DNA of 64,000 bases from Bradyrhizobium sp. SRL28 (lineage in GTDB: Bacteria; Pseudomonadota; Alphaproteobacteria; Rhizobiales; Xanthobacteraceae), in contig NZ_JAHEAG010000002.1 of the NCBI RefSeq assembly GCF_018596315.1, positions 186,001 to 250,000 of the forward strand, written 5' to 3'. The notes under the pieces are model-generated. The model did no database searches. It saw only the letters and a program-made list of their open reading frames with translations, and was not told the origin of the DNA. Position numbers and translations under genes: made by a program. Shown here one piece after another: positions 36,615 through 48,447 of this stretch. How positions within the stretch are numbered: the stretch's first letter is position 1; every line of letters starts with the position of its first letter.

Positions 36615-36762
36615 GGGTCCACCAACATAAGAAAAACTTTGCCAAACCCAAAGATAAGAAAATTTCACTAATTTTGCAAATTGGGTTGTTCTTGGAGCGC
36701 GGAGTGCCTGATGGCATGACGCGTTGGGTGGCCCCGAAGAGGGCGCCAATCGGGGAACGGCC
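36615..36762. promoter_or_regulatory. cbbR-cbbF divergent promoter with repeat elements
   Basis: 148 AT-rich bases between the two starts. It contains a 17-bp inverted repeat CTTTG-N7-CAAAG (36637-36653) and two direct ATAAGAA elements at 36627 and 36654, 27 bp apart. LysR proteins bind T-N11-A dyads in such regions, so this is the likely CbbR operator. The exact promoter hexamers are not clear. Confidence 0.55.
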
Positions 36763-37800
36763 ATGGACGCACGCATAACCCTATGCTCGCATCTCGACCA
36801 TGCAGGGTCGGAGACGCCGACCGGCCCGGCCGTGGCCGCCGTGATCGAGGCGATTGCCGCTGCGGCGATCGGCCTCTCTGATCTTATCGCCGACGGACCG
36901 TTGGCGGGCATTACCGGGCGAACCCGTGGCGTCAATTCCGACGGCGACCATCAGAAGGATATCGACCTCGCCGCCGACGCGATGATGCGCACAGCGTTAC
37001 GTGCCACCCCGGTCGCTGCCGTCCTGTCCGAGGAACTGGAACTGCCTGAAGTGCTCAATGCCGAGGCGTCGCTCTGCGTCGCCATCGACCCGCTCGACGG
37101 ATCGGCCAACCTCGAGAACAACATCTCGGTTGGAACCATCTTTTCGATTCGTTCGCGCGGCAACGATATCATCTCCACTTTCTTCGAGCCTGGGACGGCG
37201 CAGTGTGCCGCAGGTTTCGTGGTCTACGGCCCTCAGACCACGCTGGTTCTGGCGTTCGACGAGCGTGTCGACATCTTCATTCTGGACAGGCGTGCCCGGG
37301 AATTCCTGCTGATCGCGCGCCGCGTGAGGATTGCGCCCAACACGCCTGAGTTTGCCATCAACGCGTCGAACCAGCGACACTGGCATGGGCCGGTGCGGGC
37401 CTATATCGACGATTGCCTCGCCGGCACCAGCGGCAACGGTTCGACCGATTTCAATATGCGCTGGATCGGCTCGCTGGTCGCGGAGTCGCTTCGTATTCTC
37501 GTCCGTGGCGGCGTGTTCCTGTATCCGGCGGATGCGCGCCCGGGATATCGCGACGGACGTCTTCGCCTGCTTTACGAAGCGCATCCGATGGCCCTCGTGA
37601 TGGAGTGGGCGGGCGGGGCCGCGTCCACCGGCCGCCGGCGCATTCTCGAACTTTCGGCGAAAACGCCGCACCAGCGGGTGCCGTTGATCATGGGGTCGAT
37701 GCGCAGCGTTCGCGACGTTGCGGCCATTCATGAAGGTATCGAGCCGATGTTCGACAATAGCGACGCGCCGCTGTTCGCGCGGCGCGGCCTGTTTCGCTGA
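36763..37800 (+). CDS. cbbF: Class I fructose-1,6-bisphosphatase
   Basis: 345 aa enzyme (also able to act on sedoheptulose-1,7-bisphosphate in many autotrophs) regenerating RuBP precursors. Metal-binding motif IDPLDGSANLENN (about residues 107-119) and SEELELP are typical. The start at 36763 begins the conserved N-terminus. First gene of the cbb operon. Confidence 0.95.
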   Translation: MDARITLCSHLDHAGSETPTGPAVAAVIEAIAAAAIGLSDLIADGPLAGITGRTRGVNSDGDHQKDIDLAADAMMRTALRATPVAAVLSEELELPEVLNAEASLCVAIDPLDGSANLENNISVGTIFSIRSRGNDIISTFFEPGTAQCAAGFVVYGPQTTLVLAFDERVDIFILDRRAREFLLIARRVRIAPNTPEFAINASNQRHWHGPVRAYIDDCLAGTSGNGSTDFNMRWIGSLVAESLRILVRGGVFLYPADARPGYRDGRLRLLYEAHPMALVMEWAGGAASTGRRRILELSAKTPHQRVPLIMGSMRSVRDVAAIHEGIEPMFDNSDAPLFARRGLFR

Positions 37801-37813
37801 CCGGAAAGAGCAG

Positions 37814-38689
37814 ATGTCGCGCAGCTATCCCATCATATCGATTACCGGATCATCCGGAGCCGGCACGACCTCGGTGAAGAAGACGTTTGAAAACATCTTC
37901 CGCCGCGAAAAGGTCGCGGCCGCCTATGTCGAGGGCGATGCCTTCCACCGCTACAACCGCTTTGAGATGCGCGCAAAAATGGCTGAGGAGGCCGAGCGCG
38001 GCAACAAGCATTTCAGCCATTTCAGCCCGGAAACAAACCTGTTCGAGGAGCTGGAGAAGTTGTTCCGCGACTACGGCGAGTCCGGGACCGGAACCGTCAG
38101 GCACTATGTCCACGATCATGACGAGGCCAAGCTCTATGGCGCAGACCCGGGCACATTCACCGAATGGACGCCGTTGCCCGAAAAGTCGGATCTGTTGTTC
38201 TATGAAGGTCTGCATGGCGCTGTCGTGACCGACAAGGTCAATATCGCGCAGCATGCCGATCTCAAGATCGGCGTCGTTCCCGTCATCAATCTGGAGTGGA
38301 TCCAGAAGCTGCATCGCGACCGCAGCGACCGCGGCTACACCGCCGAGGCGGTCACCGATACCATCCTGCGGCGGATGCCGGACTATATAAATTACATCTG
38401 CCCGCAATTCACCGAAACCGACATCAACTTCCAGCGCGTGCCGACGGTCGACACGTCGAACCCGTTCATCGCGCGCTGGATACCGACGCCCGACGAATCG
38501 ATGGTGGTGATCCGGCTCAAAAATCCGCGCGGCATCGACTTTCCCTACCTGCTGTCGATGATTCCGAACAGTTTCATGTCGCGGGCCAATTCGATCGTGA
38601 TCCACGGATCGAAGCTCGATCTCGCGATGCAGCTCATCCTCACCCCGCTGATCCTGCAACTGATGGAACGCAAGAGGCGCACGCTATGA
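37814..38689 (+). CDS. cbbP: Phosphoribulokinase
   Basis: 291 aa proteobacterial-type PRK, converting ribulose-5-phosphate to RuBP. The P-loop GSSGAGTTS is at residues 12-20, followed by [13 protein letters not shown] and the HYVHDHDEA and FYEGLHGA catalytic regions. Octameric allosteric PRKs of this length respond to NADH/AMP. It overlaps cbbT by ATGA. Confidence 0.96.
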   Translation: MSRSYPIISITGSSGAGTTSVKKTFENIFRREKVAAAYVEGDAFHRYNRFEMRAKMAEEAERGNKHFSHFSPETNLFEELEKLFRDYGESGTGTVRHYVHDHDEAKLYGADPGTFTEWTPLPEKSDLLFYEGLHGAVVTDKVNIAQHADLKIGVVPVINLEWIQKLHRDRSDRGYTAEAVTDTILRRMPDYINYICPQFTETDINFQRVPTVDTSNPFIARWIPTPDESMVVIRLKNPRGIDFPYLLSMIPNSFMSRANSIVIHGSKLDLAMQLILTPLILQLMERKRRTL

Positions 38690-40725
38690 ACGATTCCGCC
38701 CTGTCCCGTATCGCCACCCAGCCGGTCGTCTCGCATGCTGAAATGGCGAACGCGATCCGCTTTCTGGCCATCGACGCCGTCGAAAACGCGAAGTCGGGCC
38801 ATCCCGGCATGCCGATGGGTATGGCCGATGTCGCCACCGTGCTGTTTTCGCGCTTCCTTAAGTTCGACGCCGCCGATCCGGCGTGGCCGGATCGCGACCG
38901 GTTCGTATTGTCAGCCGGTCACGGCTCGATGCTGCTGTATGCGTTGCTGCATTTGACCGGCTACCAAGGCGTGACGACGGACGAGCTGAAGGCGTTCCGG
39001 CAGTGGGGATCGAAAACCCCTGGCCATCCGGAGTACGGGCATACGCCCGGCGTGGAGACGACCACGGGGCCGCTGGGGCAGGGGATCGCTACCGCAGTCG
39101 GCATGGCGCTGGCGGAACGCCTGATGAATGCGCGCTTCGGCGACGATCTTGTCGATCACCACACCTATGTGATCGCCGGCGACGGCTGTTTGATGGAGGG
39201 CATCAGCCAGGAAGCGATTTCGCTGGCAGGACATCTCGGGCTCAGCCGGCTGATCGTGCTGTATGACGACAACGAAATCTCGATCGACGGATCGACATCG
39301 CTGTCGTGCTCGGATGACCAGCTCGCGCGCTTCAAGGCGTCGGGTTGGTCGGCGACCCGGATCGATGGCCATGATCCCGAAGCGATTGCTGCAGCGATCC
39401 GGCAGGCCCGGAACGACAGCCGGCCATCCCTGATTGCCTGCCGCACGGTGATCGGTTTCGGCGCGCCCAACCGTCAGGGGACGGAAAAGGCGCATGGCGC
39501 GCCGCTCGGTGCGGATGAAGTCGAGAAGACGCGCAGCACGTTGGATTGGCCGCACGCGCCATTTCAGATTCCAGGGGCCGTAACCGATGCCTGGCGTGAA
39601 ATTGGCGCACAAGGATATGCAGCGCGGCGGGCATGGATCGAGCGCAGCAGACGCCTCAGTTCGACAGGACGGTCGCCGTTTCATGACGCGCTGAATCGAA
39701 AGCTGCCCTGTGGGTATGTCGACGTGATGGCGCGGATACGGACCCGGTTCGGCACCGAACGGCCGAAAATCGCGACCCGGCAGGCGTCGCAACTGGTGAT
39801 CGACGTGATCGCGGAAGCGCTGCCCAATCTGCTTGGTGGCTCGGCCGACCTGACCCATTCGAACCTGACGCGCGCAAAGACGCAGCAGTCGGTGCGGCCC
39901 GATGCCTTCGATGGCAGCTATATCCACTACGGCGTCCGTGAGCATGCCATGGCGGCCGCGATGAACGGGATCGCACTGCATGGCGGCTTCATCCCATATG
40001 GCGGGACGTTTCTCAGCTTTGCAGATTACAGCCGCCCTGCGATCAGGTTGGCCGCGTTGATGGGGATCCGCGTCATCCATGTGATGACGCATGACTCGAT
40101 CGGGCTGGGCGAAGACGGTCCAACGCATCAGCCGGTCGAGCATCTGGCATCGCTGCGGGCGATACCGAACCTGCTGGTGTTCCGCCCGGGCGATGCGGTC
40201 GAGACGGCGGAGGCATGGGATTGCGCGTTGCGGGCAGATAGCACTCCGTCGGTGCTGTGCCTGTCCCGGCAGGCGCTCCCGACATTCCGCGAAGAGACCA
40301 ACGAAACCAATCTGGTCGCGTTTGGCGCCTACGTCGTCGTCGAACCGGAGGAGGAGCGCGACGTCACCTTGATCGCGACCGGCTCCGAACTATCGATCGC
40401 GCTTGAGGCGGTCAAGCTGCTGGAGAAAGACAACGTCCGTGCCGCGGTCGTCTCGGCGCCGTGCTTCGAGCTGTTTCGCCGGCAATCCCGCGAATACCGC
40501 ACCGCCGTTCTGGGTCGCGTGCCGAGGGTCGGTGTCGAAGCCGCGATCGAGGGCGACTGGGCGCGCTGGCTTGGCGATGGCGGCGAATTCGTCGGCATGA
40601 CGGGCTTCGGCGCCTCGGCGCCGGCGGAAACTCTCTATCGGGAGTTTGGCATCACGCCGGAGGCCGTTGCGACGGCTGCCATGCGTTGTCTCGCCCGAAC
40701 GAGAATGGAGACAACTTACTCATGA
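38686..40725 (+). CDS. cbbT: Transketolase
   Basis: 679 aa thiamine-diphosphate enzyme rearranging sugar phosphates in the Calvin cycle. The ThDP motif begins at [13 protein letters not shown] and ends near DDNEISIDG; the pyrimidine-binding part has [14 protein letters not shown]. The N-terminal [13 protein letters not shown] is standard. A separate housekeeping tkt is expected elsewhere. Confidence 0.96.
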   Translation: MNDSALSRIATQPVVSHAEMANAIRFLAIDAVENAKSGHPGMPMGMADVATVLFSRFLKFDAADPAWPDRDRFVLSAGHGSMLLYALLHLTGYQGVTTDELKAFRQWGSKTPGHPEYGHTPGVETTTGPLGQGIATAVGMALAERLMNARFGDDLVDHHTYVIAGDGCLMEGISQEAISLAGHLGLSRLIVLYDDNEISIDGSTSLSCSDDQLARFKASGWSATRIDGHDPEAIAAAIRQARNDSRPSLIACRTVIGFGAPNRQGTEKAHGAPLGADEVEKTRSTLDWPHAPFQIPGAVTDAWREIGAQGYAARRAWIERSRRLSSTGRSPFHDALNRKLPCGYVDVMARIRTRFGTERPKIATRQASQLVIDVIAEALPNLLGGSADLTHSNLTRAKTQQSVRPDAFDGSYIHYGVREHAMAAAMNGIALHGGFIPYGGTFLSFADYSRPAIRLAALMGIRVIHVMTHDSIGLGEDGPTHQPVEHLASLRAIPNLLVFRPGDAVETAEAWDCALRADSTPSVLCLSRQALPTFREETNETNLVAFGAYVVVEPEEERDVTLIATGSELSIALEAVKLLEKDNVRAAVVSAPCFELFRRQSREYRTAVLGRVPRVGVEAAIEGDWARWLGDGGEFVGMTGFGASAPAETLYREFGITPEAVATAAMRCLARTRMETTYS

Positions 40726-40762
40726 TGCCGAACAAAATGCCAGGGAACGAATGGAGGCGCCG

Positions 40763-43364
<2,602 letters not shown>

Positions 43365-43376
43365 GGAGAGCAAATC

Positions 43377-43796
43377 ATGCGCGTAACCCAAGGCTGCTTC
43401 TCGTTCCTGCCCGATCTCACCGACGAGCAGATTTCCCGCCAGGTCCAGTATTGCCTGGAACAGGGCTGGGCGGTGAACATCGAATTCACCGATGACCCGC
43501 ATCCCCGTAACCATTTCTGGGAAATGTGGGGATTGCCGATGTTCGACCTCCGCGACGCCGCCGGCGTGATGATGGAGTTGAAAGAATGCCGCAAAGTGTA
43601 TGGCGACCGCTATATCCGCCTGTCGGCATTCGATTCCAGTCACGGCTGGGAATCGGTGCGGCTGTCCTTCATCGTCAACCGGCCGAAGGAGGAACCTAGC
43701 TTCCGCCTGGAGCGGCGCGAAATGGCCGGCCGCAACATCCGCTACACGACCACATCATACGCCGCGGATCGTCCGGAGGGCCGGCGCTACGGTTAG
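43377..43796 (+). CDS. cbbS: RuBisCO small subunit, form IC
   Basis: 139 aa. Starts [19 protein letters not shown], then [17 protein letters not shown] and WGLPMFDL, followed by the C-terminal extension ([14 protein letters not shown]) that forms the beta-hairpin barrel in red-type enzymes and helps assembly. AAGGAGAG precedes the ATG. Confidence 0.97.
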   Translation: MRVTQGCFSFLPDLTDEQISRQVQYCLEQGWAVNIEFTDDPHPRNHFWEMWGLPMFDLRDAAGVMMELKECRKVYGDRYIRLSAFDSSHGWESVRLSFIVNRPKEEPSFRLERREMAGRNIRYTTTSYAADRPEGRRYG

Positions 43797-43858
43797 GCAT
43801 GCGTTCGATCCGGCGGGCGAGTTCTCCCTGAACGTGCCTGCGTCTGCCGGATGCACTG

Positions 43859-43892
43859 CTCCGTCGCTGCGCAAGCGGCGACGGAGTCTTTT
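43859..43892 (+). terminator. Intrinsic terminator between cbbS and cbbX
   Basis: A 12-bp stem (43859-43870 with 43875-43886, one G-T wobble) closed by a GCAA tetraloop and followed by TCTTTT. It lies 62 bases after cbbS. It should end or attenuate the cbb transcript so that RuBisCO is made in large excess over the CbbX activase. Confidence 0.85.
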
Positions 43893-43928
43893 CCGAAACA
43901 ACGCGTGCAGCGCATTGAGGTTTAGCAG

Positions 43929-44843
43929 ATGGACCTGGATACCGCCCCAATGACTGAAGCGGTCAACTTGCGCGATGAACTCGAAACCGTCGGCATTGAG
44001 GAGATCCTCTCGCAGCTCGACCGCGAACTAATCGGCTTGAAGCCGGTAAAGACGCGTATCCGCGAGATTGCGTCGCTGCTTCTGATCGAACGTATCCGCA
44101 AGCGCATGGGACTGGCGTCGGAAGCACCGACGCTGCATATGTCGTTTACGGGAAACCCCGGCACCGGAAAGACGACGGTGGCGCTGCGGATCGCCAGCAT
44201 CCTGCACCGGCTGGGTTTCGTACGCCGCGGCCAGGTGGTGTCGGTCACGCGCGACGAACTGGTCGGGCAATATATCGGTCACACCGCGCCGAAGACCAAG
44301 GAAATCCTGAAGAAGGCGATGGGCGGCGTGCTGTTCATCGACGAGGCCTATTATCTGCACCGGCCCGACAACGAGCGCGACTACGGCCAGGAGGCGATCG
44401 AGATCCTGCTGCAGGTGATGGAATCGCAGCGCGAGGACCTGGTCGTGATCCTCGCCGGCTACGGCGACCGCATGGACAAGTTTTTCGCCAGCAATCCCGG
44501 CTTCCGCTCGCGGATCGCGCACCACATCGACTTTCCGGATTATGCCGACGATGAGCTGCTCGCCATCGCAGAACTGATGCTGCGTGACATGAACTACGGA
44601 TTCACGCCGGATGCGCGAGCGGAGTTTGTTCGTTATATCGCATTGCGCAAGAACCAGCCGCTGTTCTCCAACGCACGCTCGATCCGCAACGCGCTGGATC
44701 GCCTGCGGTTGCGCCAGGCCAACCGCCTCGTCGCCGATCTCGATCATGTCCTGACAGCGGACGATATCAGGTCGATCGAGGCGTCGGACGTGCTGGCGAG
44801 CCGCGTGTTCGGGAAGGGCGGAAAATCCGCCGAAGCGGGTTAG
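43929..44843 (+). CDS. cbbX: Red-type RuBisCO activase CbbX
   Basis: 304 aa AAA+ ATPase that removes inhibitory sugar phosphates from form IC RuBisCO by pulling the large-subunit C-terminus. Walker A GNPGTGKT is at residues 75-82, Walker B VLFIDEA at 134-140, with the pore-loop region GQYIGHT between them. GAGG lies 8 bases upstream of ATG 43929. It follows the terminator after cbbS, so its expression depends on read-through or its own promoter. Confidence 0.96.
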   Translation: MDLDTAPMTEAVNLRDELETVGIEEILSQLDRELIGLKPVKTRIREIASLLLIERIRKRMGLASEAPTLHMSFTGNPGTGKTTVALRIASILHRLGFVRRGQVVSVTRDELVGQYIGHTAPKTKEILKKAMGGVLFIDEAYYLHRPDNERDYGQEAIEILLQVMESQREDLVVILAGYGDRMDKFFASNPGFRSRIAHHIDFPDYADDELLAIAELMLRDMNYGFTPDARAEFVRYIALRKNQPLFSNARSIRNALDRLRLRQANRLVADLDHVLTADDIRSIEASDVLASRVFGKGGKSAEAG

Positions 44844-44891
44844 AGCCCACCTTCTCCGGGTGTCGGGATAGACGGACACGATCGGTTGGAG

Positions 44892-45365
44892 CTAACGCTG
44901 TAACGCCGTTTCAGGGATCGCCCTGCGAACCACTTCGCGCATCGCAAAGCTCGAATGGATGCGCGCGACGCCGGGCATCCGCGACAGATGCTGCTTGTGG
45001 ATCCGCTCGAAGTCCGCGATGTCACGCGCGATCACCTGCAGATGATAGTCATCGCTGCCCGACATCAGGTGGCAGGACACCACGTCGGGACAACGGGCGA
45101 TCGCTGCTTCGAACGCGGCGAGATATTCCTCGCTCTGTTTCTCCAGCGTAATGGTGACGACAACCGTCGTGACGAGCCCGAGGGCGGTCGGTTCGAGGTC
45201 GGCCCGATAGCCGCGAATGATGCCGGTTTCCTCGAGCTGACGAATGCGACGCGCGCAGGCGGTCGGCGACAGCCCGACCTTTTCGGCGAGCTCGATCTGG
45301 CTCGCCCTCGCATCGGAGAGCAACTCAGCCAGAATCCGAAGATCAATGCGATCTAGCTCGATCAC
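44892..45365 (-). CDS. Lrp/AsnC-family regulator of ald
   Basis: 157 aa starting with GTG 45365. N-terminal HTH (DLRILAELLSDARASQIELAEKVGLSPTACARRI) and C-terminal RAM ligand domain (VVVTITLE, VVSCHLMSGSDDYHLQVIA). It is divergent from alanine dehydrogenase, a common arrangement in which the regulator activates ald in response to alanine. Confidence 0.9.
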   Translation of the reverse strand: MIELDRIDLRILAELLSDARASQIELAEKVGLSPTACARRIRQLEETGIIRGYRADLEPTALGLVTTVVVTITLEKQSEEYLAAFEAAIARCPDVVSCHLMSGSDDYHLQVIARDIADFERIHKQHLSRMPGVARIHSSFAMREVVRRAIPETALQR

Positions 45366-45509
45366 GCCACTATTCTCTAATATTTAGTGTTCATGCGCAG
45401 AATATATGCGTAAACTTCTCCCGGCAAGCCGCAATTCGCAGAGAAGCGTTGCGCGTTCAAGCGTAGTTTCCTGGCGTCGGACAGCAGCTTCCAATGCAGG
45501 AGCAAGGCG

Positions 45510-46625
45510 ATGCGGATCGGTGTGCCCAGGGAAATCAAGGTCGAGGAATATCGCGTTGGTTTGACGCCGGCTTCGGTGCGGGAATATGTGGCGCATGGAC
45601 ACGACGTGATCGTCGAGCAGGGCGCCGGGCTCGGCATTGGCGCCAGCGATGATATCTACCGCTCGGCCGGCGCAGCGATTGTGGACACGGCAGCCGAGAT
45701 CTTCGCGACCGCCGACATGGTGGTCAAGGTCAAGGAACCGCAGCCGGCGGAATGGCGCCAGCTTCGCGAGAACCAGATCCTCTTCACCTATCTGCACCTG
45801 GCGCCGGACACCGCGCAGACCAAGGGGCTTCTCGCATCTGGCTGCACCGCGATTGCCTACGAGACGGTGACGGACGCCCATGGCGGGCTCCCGCTGCTGG
45901 CGCCGATGAGCGAGGTGGCGGGACGGCTGGCGATCGAGGCGGCGGGCGCCGCCTTGCGAAAATCGGCGGACGGTATGGGCAAGCTGATCGGCGGCGTGCC
46001 CGGCGTCGCTCCGAGCAGGATTGCCGTGATCGGCGGCGGCGTGGTCGGCACCCATGCCGCCAGGATGGCGGCCGGTCTTGGCGCCGATATCGTCATCCTT
46101 GACCGCTCGCTACCGCGGCTTCGTATCCTGGACGAGATGTTCCTTGGTCGGGTTCGCACGCGCTACGCGACGCTGGAAGCGATCGAGGAGGAGATCATCG
46201 GCGCTGACGTCGTCATTGGCGCGGTGCTGGTGCCGGGCGCCAGCGCGCCGAAACTCGTCTCCCGCGCGCATCTCGCCCGCATGAAGCGCCGCGCTGTGCT
46301 GGTAGATGTCGCGATCGACCAGGGAGGCTGCTTCGAGACGTCGCGGCCGACGACCCATCAGGCGCCGACCTATCTCGTCGACGAGATCGTGCATTATTGC
46401 GTCGCCAATATGCCCGGCGCCGTTCCGGTGACGTCGAGCCACGCGCTCAACAATGCCACGCTGCCGTTCGGCCTTGCGCTGGCCGGCAAGGGCATCCGCG
46501 CGCTGATCGAAGATCCGCATCTACGCGCCGGGCTCAATGTGCACCGCGGGCAGATCACCAACCGCGCAGTCGCCGACAGCCAGAATTTGCCCGCGGCGGC
46601 GCCCGAGAAAGTTCTGGCGGCGTGA
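45510..46625 (+). CDS. ald: Alanine dehydrogenase
   Basis: 371 aa NAD-dependent enzyme interconverting alanine with pyruvate and ammonia. The N-terminus MRIGVPREIKVEEYRVGLTP, the catalytic-site region VKVKEPQPAEW and FTYLHLA, and the Rossmann motif IGGGVVGTHAARMAAGLGA are all typical. The 144-base divergent region with the Lrp gene is AT-rich and likely holds the operator. Confidence 0.95.
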   Translation: MRIGVPREIKVEEYRVGLTPASVREYVAHGHDVIVEQGAGLGIGASDDIYRSAGAAIVDTAAEIFATADMVVKVKEPQPAEWRQLRENQILFTYLHLAPDTAQTKGLLASGCTAIAYETVTDAHGGLPLLAPMSEVAGRLAIEAAGAALRKSADGMGKLIGGVPGVAPSRIAVIGGGVVGTHAARMAAGLGADIVILDRSLPRLRILDEMFLGRVRTRYATLEAIEEEIIGADVVIGAVLVPGASAPKLVSRAHLARMKRRAVLVDVAIDQGGCFETSRPTTHQAPTYLVDEIVHYCVANMPGAVPVTSSHALNNATLPFGLALAGKGIRALIEDPHLRAGLNVHRGQITNRAVADSQNLPAAAPEKVLAA

Positions 46626-46696
46626 AGCCCGCCGGCTGACAGGCGAGAGCAGGGCCGTGTGAAGCCTCAGGCAGCGGCTTCTGCGGCGGCATATCG

Positions 46697-47602
46697 TCAG
46701 CGCTCGTAGCTTGCGGGGTCCGGGCTATCCGATGGATGCGCGTATGCGTTGCGCAGCACCGCCGTCATCGGAGTCTTGAAATTGAGCCCGTTGGGCGGGA
46801 CCGGCGATTCGAACCACTTTTTGTAAATCGTCTCGATCCCCGGGCTTCGGTAAAGTTCCGCGGTCGCACGATCTGCCACGGCCTTGAAAGCTGCATCATC
46901 CTTGCGCAGCATGATCCCGTAGGGTTCGGCCTTGGAGAAGGCTTCTTCGCTGATAATGTAGGCGGACGGGTCCTTCGATCTTGCGATAGCGACGGCGAGT
47001 TGCACGTCATCGAGAACGTAGGCGGCGGCGCGGCCGGTCTCCAGCATGAGAAATGCTTCCGCCTGATCCTTTGCGGCCAGCGGCGAGATGCCGAGATTAC
47101 GTGCGGCATTCACCTGATTGAGCTGTACCATGTTGGTCGAGCCCGCCACCGCGACAACAGGTTTGCCTTTGAGGTGGTCGATCGCGGTGATGTTGTCGGA
47201 TTTTCGCGCGGCAAACCGGGTTGCGGACAGAAAATGTGAATTCGTGAACGCCACCTGGCGCTGCCTCTCCGCATTGTTGGTGGTGGCGGAACAGACGAGA
47301 TCGACGGTGCCGTTCATCATGAGTGGAATGCGGTTGGACGACGTGACGGGACTCGTCTCGACGTCAAGGCTGGAAAGCTTCAATTCGCGTTTCACCGCGT
47401 CCACGATTTTCATGCAGATATCGACGGCGTATCCAATCGCCTTCTGATTCCCGTCGAGATAGCTGAAGGGCACCGAAGCTTCCTGGAAGCCGAGTACGAT
47501 CCTGTTCGTCTCCTTGACTTTCTGCAGCGTCCCGGTCAGCTCGCTTGCGTGCGCAGGGACGGTGATCAGGACAACGGCGAGCATGGTCAATGGCAGGCGC
47601 AT
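46697..47602 (-). CDS. Amino-acid ABC substrate-binding protein (GltI type)
   Basis: 301 aa from ATG 47602, which has GAGG nine bases upstream; ATG 47617 is in frame but lacks a site. Signal peptide ending about residue 20 (AHA|SELTG). Type-3 receptor words IVLGFQEASVPFSYLD, IGYAVDICMKI and VDLVCSATTNNAER match glutamate/aspartate-type receptors. No permease or ATPase is adjacent. It converges on ald. Confidence 0.88.
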   Translation of the reverse strand: MRLPLTMLAVVLITVPAHASELTGTLQKVKETNRIVLGFQEASVPFSYLDGNQKAIGYAVDICMKIVDAVKRELKLSSLDVETSPVTSSNRIPLMMNGTVDLVCSATTNNAERQRQVAFTNSHFLSATRFAARKSDNITAIDHLKGKPVVAVAGSTNMVQLNQVNAARNLGISPLAAKDQAEAFLMLETGRAAAYVLDDVQLAVAIARSKDPSAYIISEEAFSKAEPYGIMLRKDDAAFKAVADRATAELYRSPGIETIYKKWFESPVPPNGLNFKTPMTAVLRNAYAHPSDSPDPASYER

Positions 47603-47895
47603 TATGGTGGACCTCATAGAGCCGTGAGCGGCGACCGAACGGATGGTCGATAGCGGGCGACCGTAGTCGATCAGCCATCATTGCTGAATTAGTGACTGTG
47701 AAAACCGGCTATATCAAAGTTGTATTGCCGACGGGCGCTGCAGCTTAGCCGGATTTAGCCTGGAGCGGGATGGGTTGGAGTCGAATCGATTAGCCGTTAG
47801 CGCGAAGCACTAACGATCTCGTGTCCGGGACGCAGTGCAGGTACTCTTCGGCGGTACACCGCAGGGCCCCGACACAAAATCGCCAAAACAACCCC

Positions 47896-48028
47896 ATGCA
47901 AAGTACAATGGGCCGCGGCTCGCAGGGGCAACGCATCCAGGATACGTTGGCGACCCACAATAATGCAGGTGTCGAGAACAACGTGTCGCGGGGCGGCCTC
48001 GTCTGGATGTTCGCCGTCCAAGAAGTGA
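47896..48028 (+). pseudogene. Remnant of a PQQ-dependent dehydrogenase C-terminus
   Basis: A decayed copy of the last 40 or so residues of a quinoprotein dehydrogenase like that at 52604. The frame reads GQRIQDTLA, GVENNVSRGGLVWMFAV, matching AQRIQDALV, GLENNVPQGGVVWVFAV of the intact gene. After FAV a single extra C shifts the frame; removing it restores KK and a stop at 48026-48028 exactly as in the intact protein. A weaker match (SGTQ...) may extend it back to about 47821. Stretch 47603-47820 holds nothing else I can name. Confidence 0.8.
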
Positions 48029-48065
48029 TTGGCAGGCATTGCGCCTGCTACCCAGTACCAGAGAT

Positions 48066-48103
48066 GAAAAAAGGGCGGCCAACGAATGTTCGCCGCCCCT
48101 TTT
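48066..48103 (-). terminator. Bidirectional-looking terminator after the small exported gene
   Basis: GC-rich stem (GGGCGGC at 48072-48078 with GCCGCCC at 48091-48097) flanked by an A-run on the left and a T-run on the right. It can end transcripts of the gene at 48130 (minus strand), and could also stop plus-strand reading. Confidence 0.7.
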
Positions 48104-48129
48104 ATTGCTCCTGGCTACGCGTGCTGGAG

Positions 48130-48393
48130 CTACTTGCCTTTGGTATCGACCTTCTGTTTCTCGTCCTCGTTCATTTTCTTTACCACGGGATCGCGACTGG
48201 CTTCGCCGGTGGTCTGGGTTGTCGTGGCCGGCGGGCTTTCGTTTGGCAGGGAGGTTTGCCCGGGCGGTGTCGTGGCCGGCCGCGTTGCGGTCGCGCTCGG
48301 CGGCGACGTCGTTTGAGCGGTCGCCGCCTGCGTATTCAATAGAAGCACGCTCGACAGTAGCGACACCGCGAGCGCCGTTGAGTTGGGTTTCAT
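48130..48393 (-). CDS. Small exported Thr/Pro-rich protein
   Basis: 87 aa with a signal peptide ending about residue 26 (ATA|QTT) and a disordered mature part of Thr, Pro, Ser and Ala, then a charged tail ending KVDTKGK. AGAGGAG lies upstream of the ATG at 48393. Function unknown; similar secreted low-complexity proteins are frequent in Bradyrhizobium. Confidence 0.65.
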   Translation of the reverse strand: MKPNSTALAVSLLSSVLLLNTQAATAQTTSPPSATATRPATTPPGQTSLPNESPPATTTQTTGEASRDPVVKKMNEDEKQKVDTKGK

Positions 48394-48447
48394 CGATCTG
48401 AACTCCTCTCAGATCAAGGAAACGGCCCGTCCGGTCTAACGTTCCCT

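Noticed and set aside
47750..47820. Possible tRNA-like or attachment-site sequence near the pseudogene
   Set aside because: No cloverleaf arms or CCA end could be formed, and no integrase is nearby.
48310..48393. Start of an ABC or Mo-enzyme accessory gene
   Set aside because: The frame encodes a signal peptide followed by disordered Thr/Pro sequence only; reported as a small exported protein.
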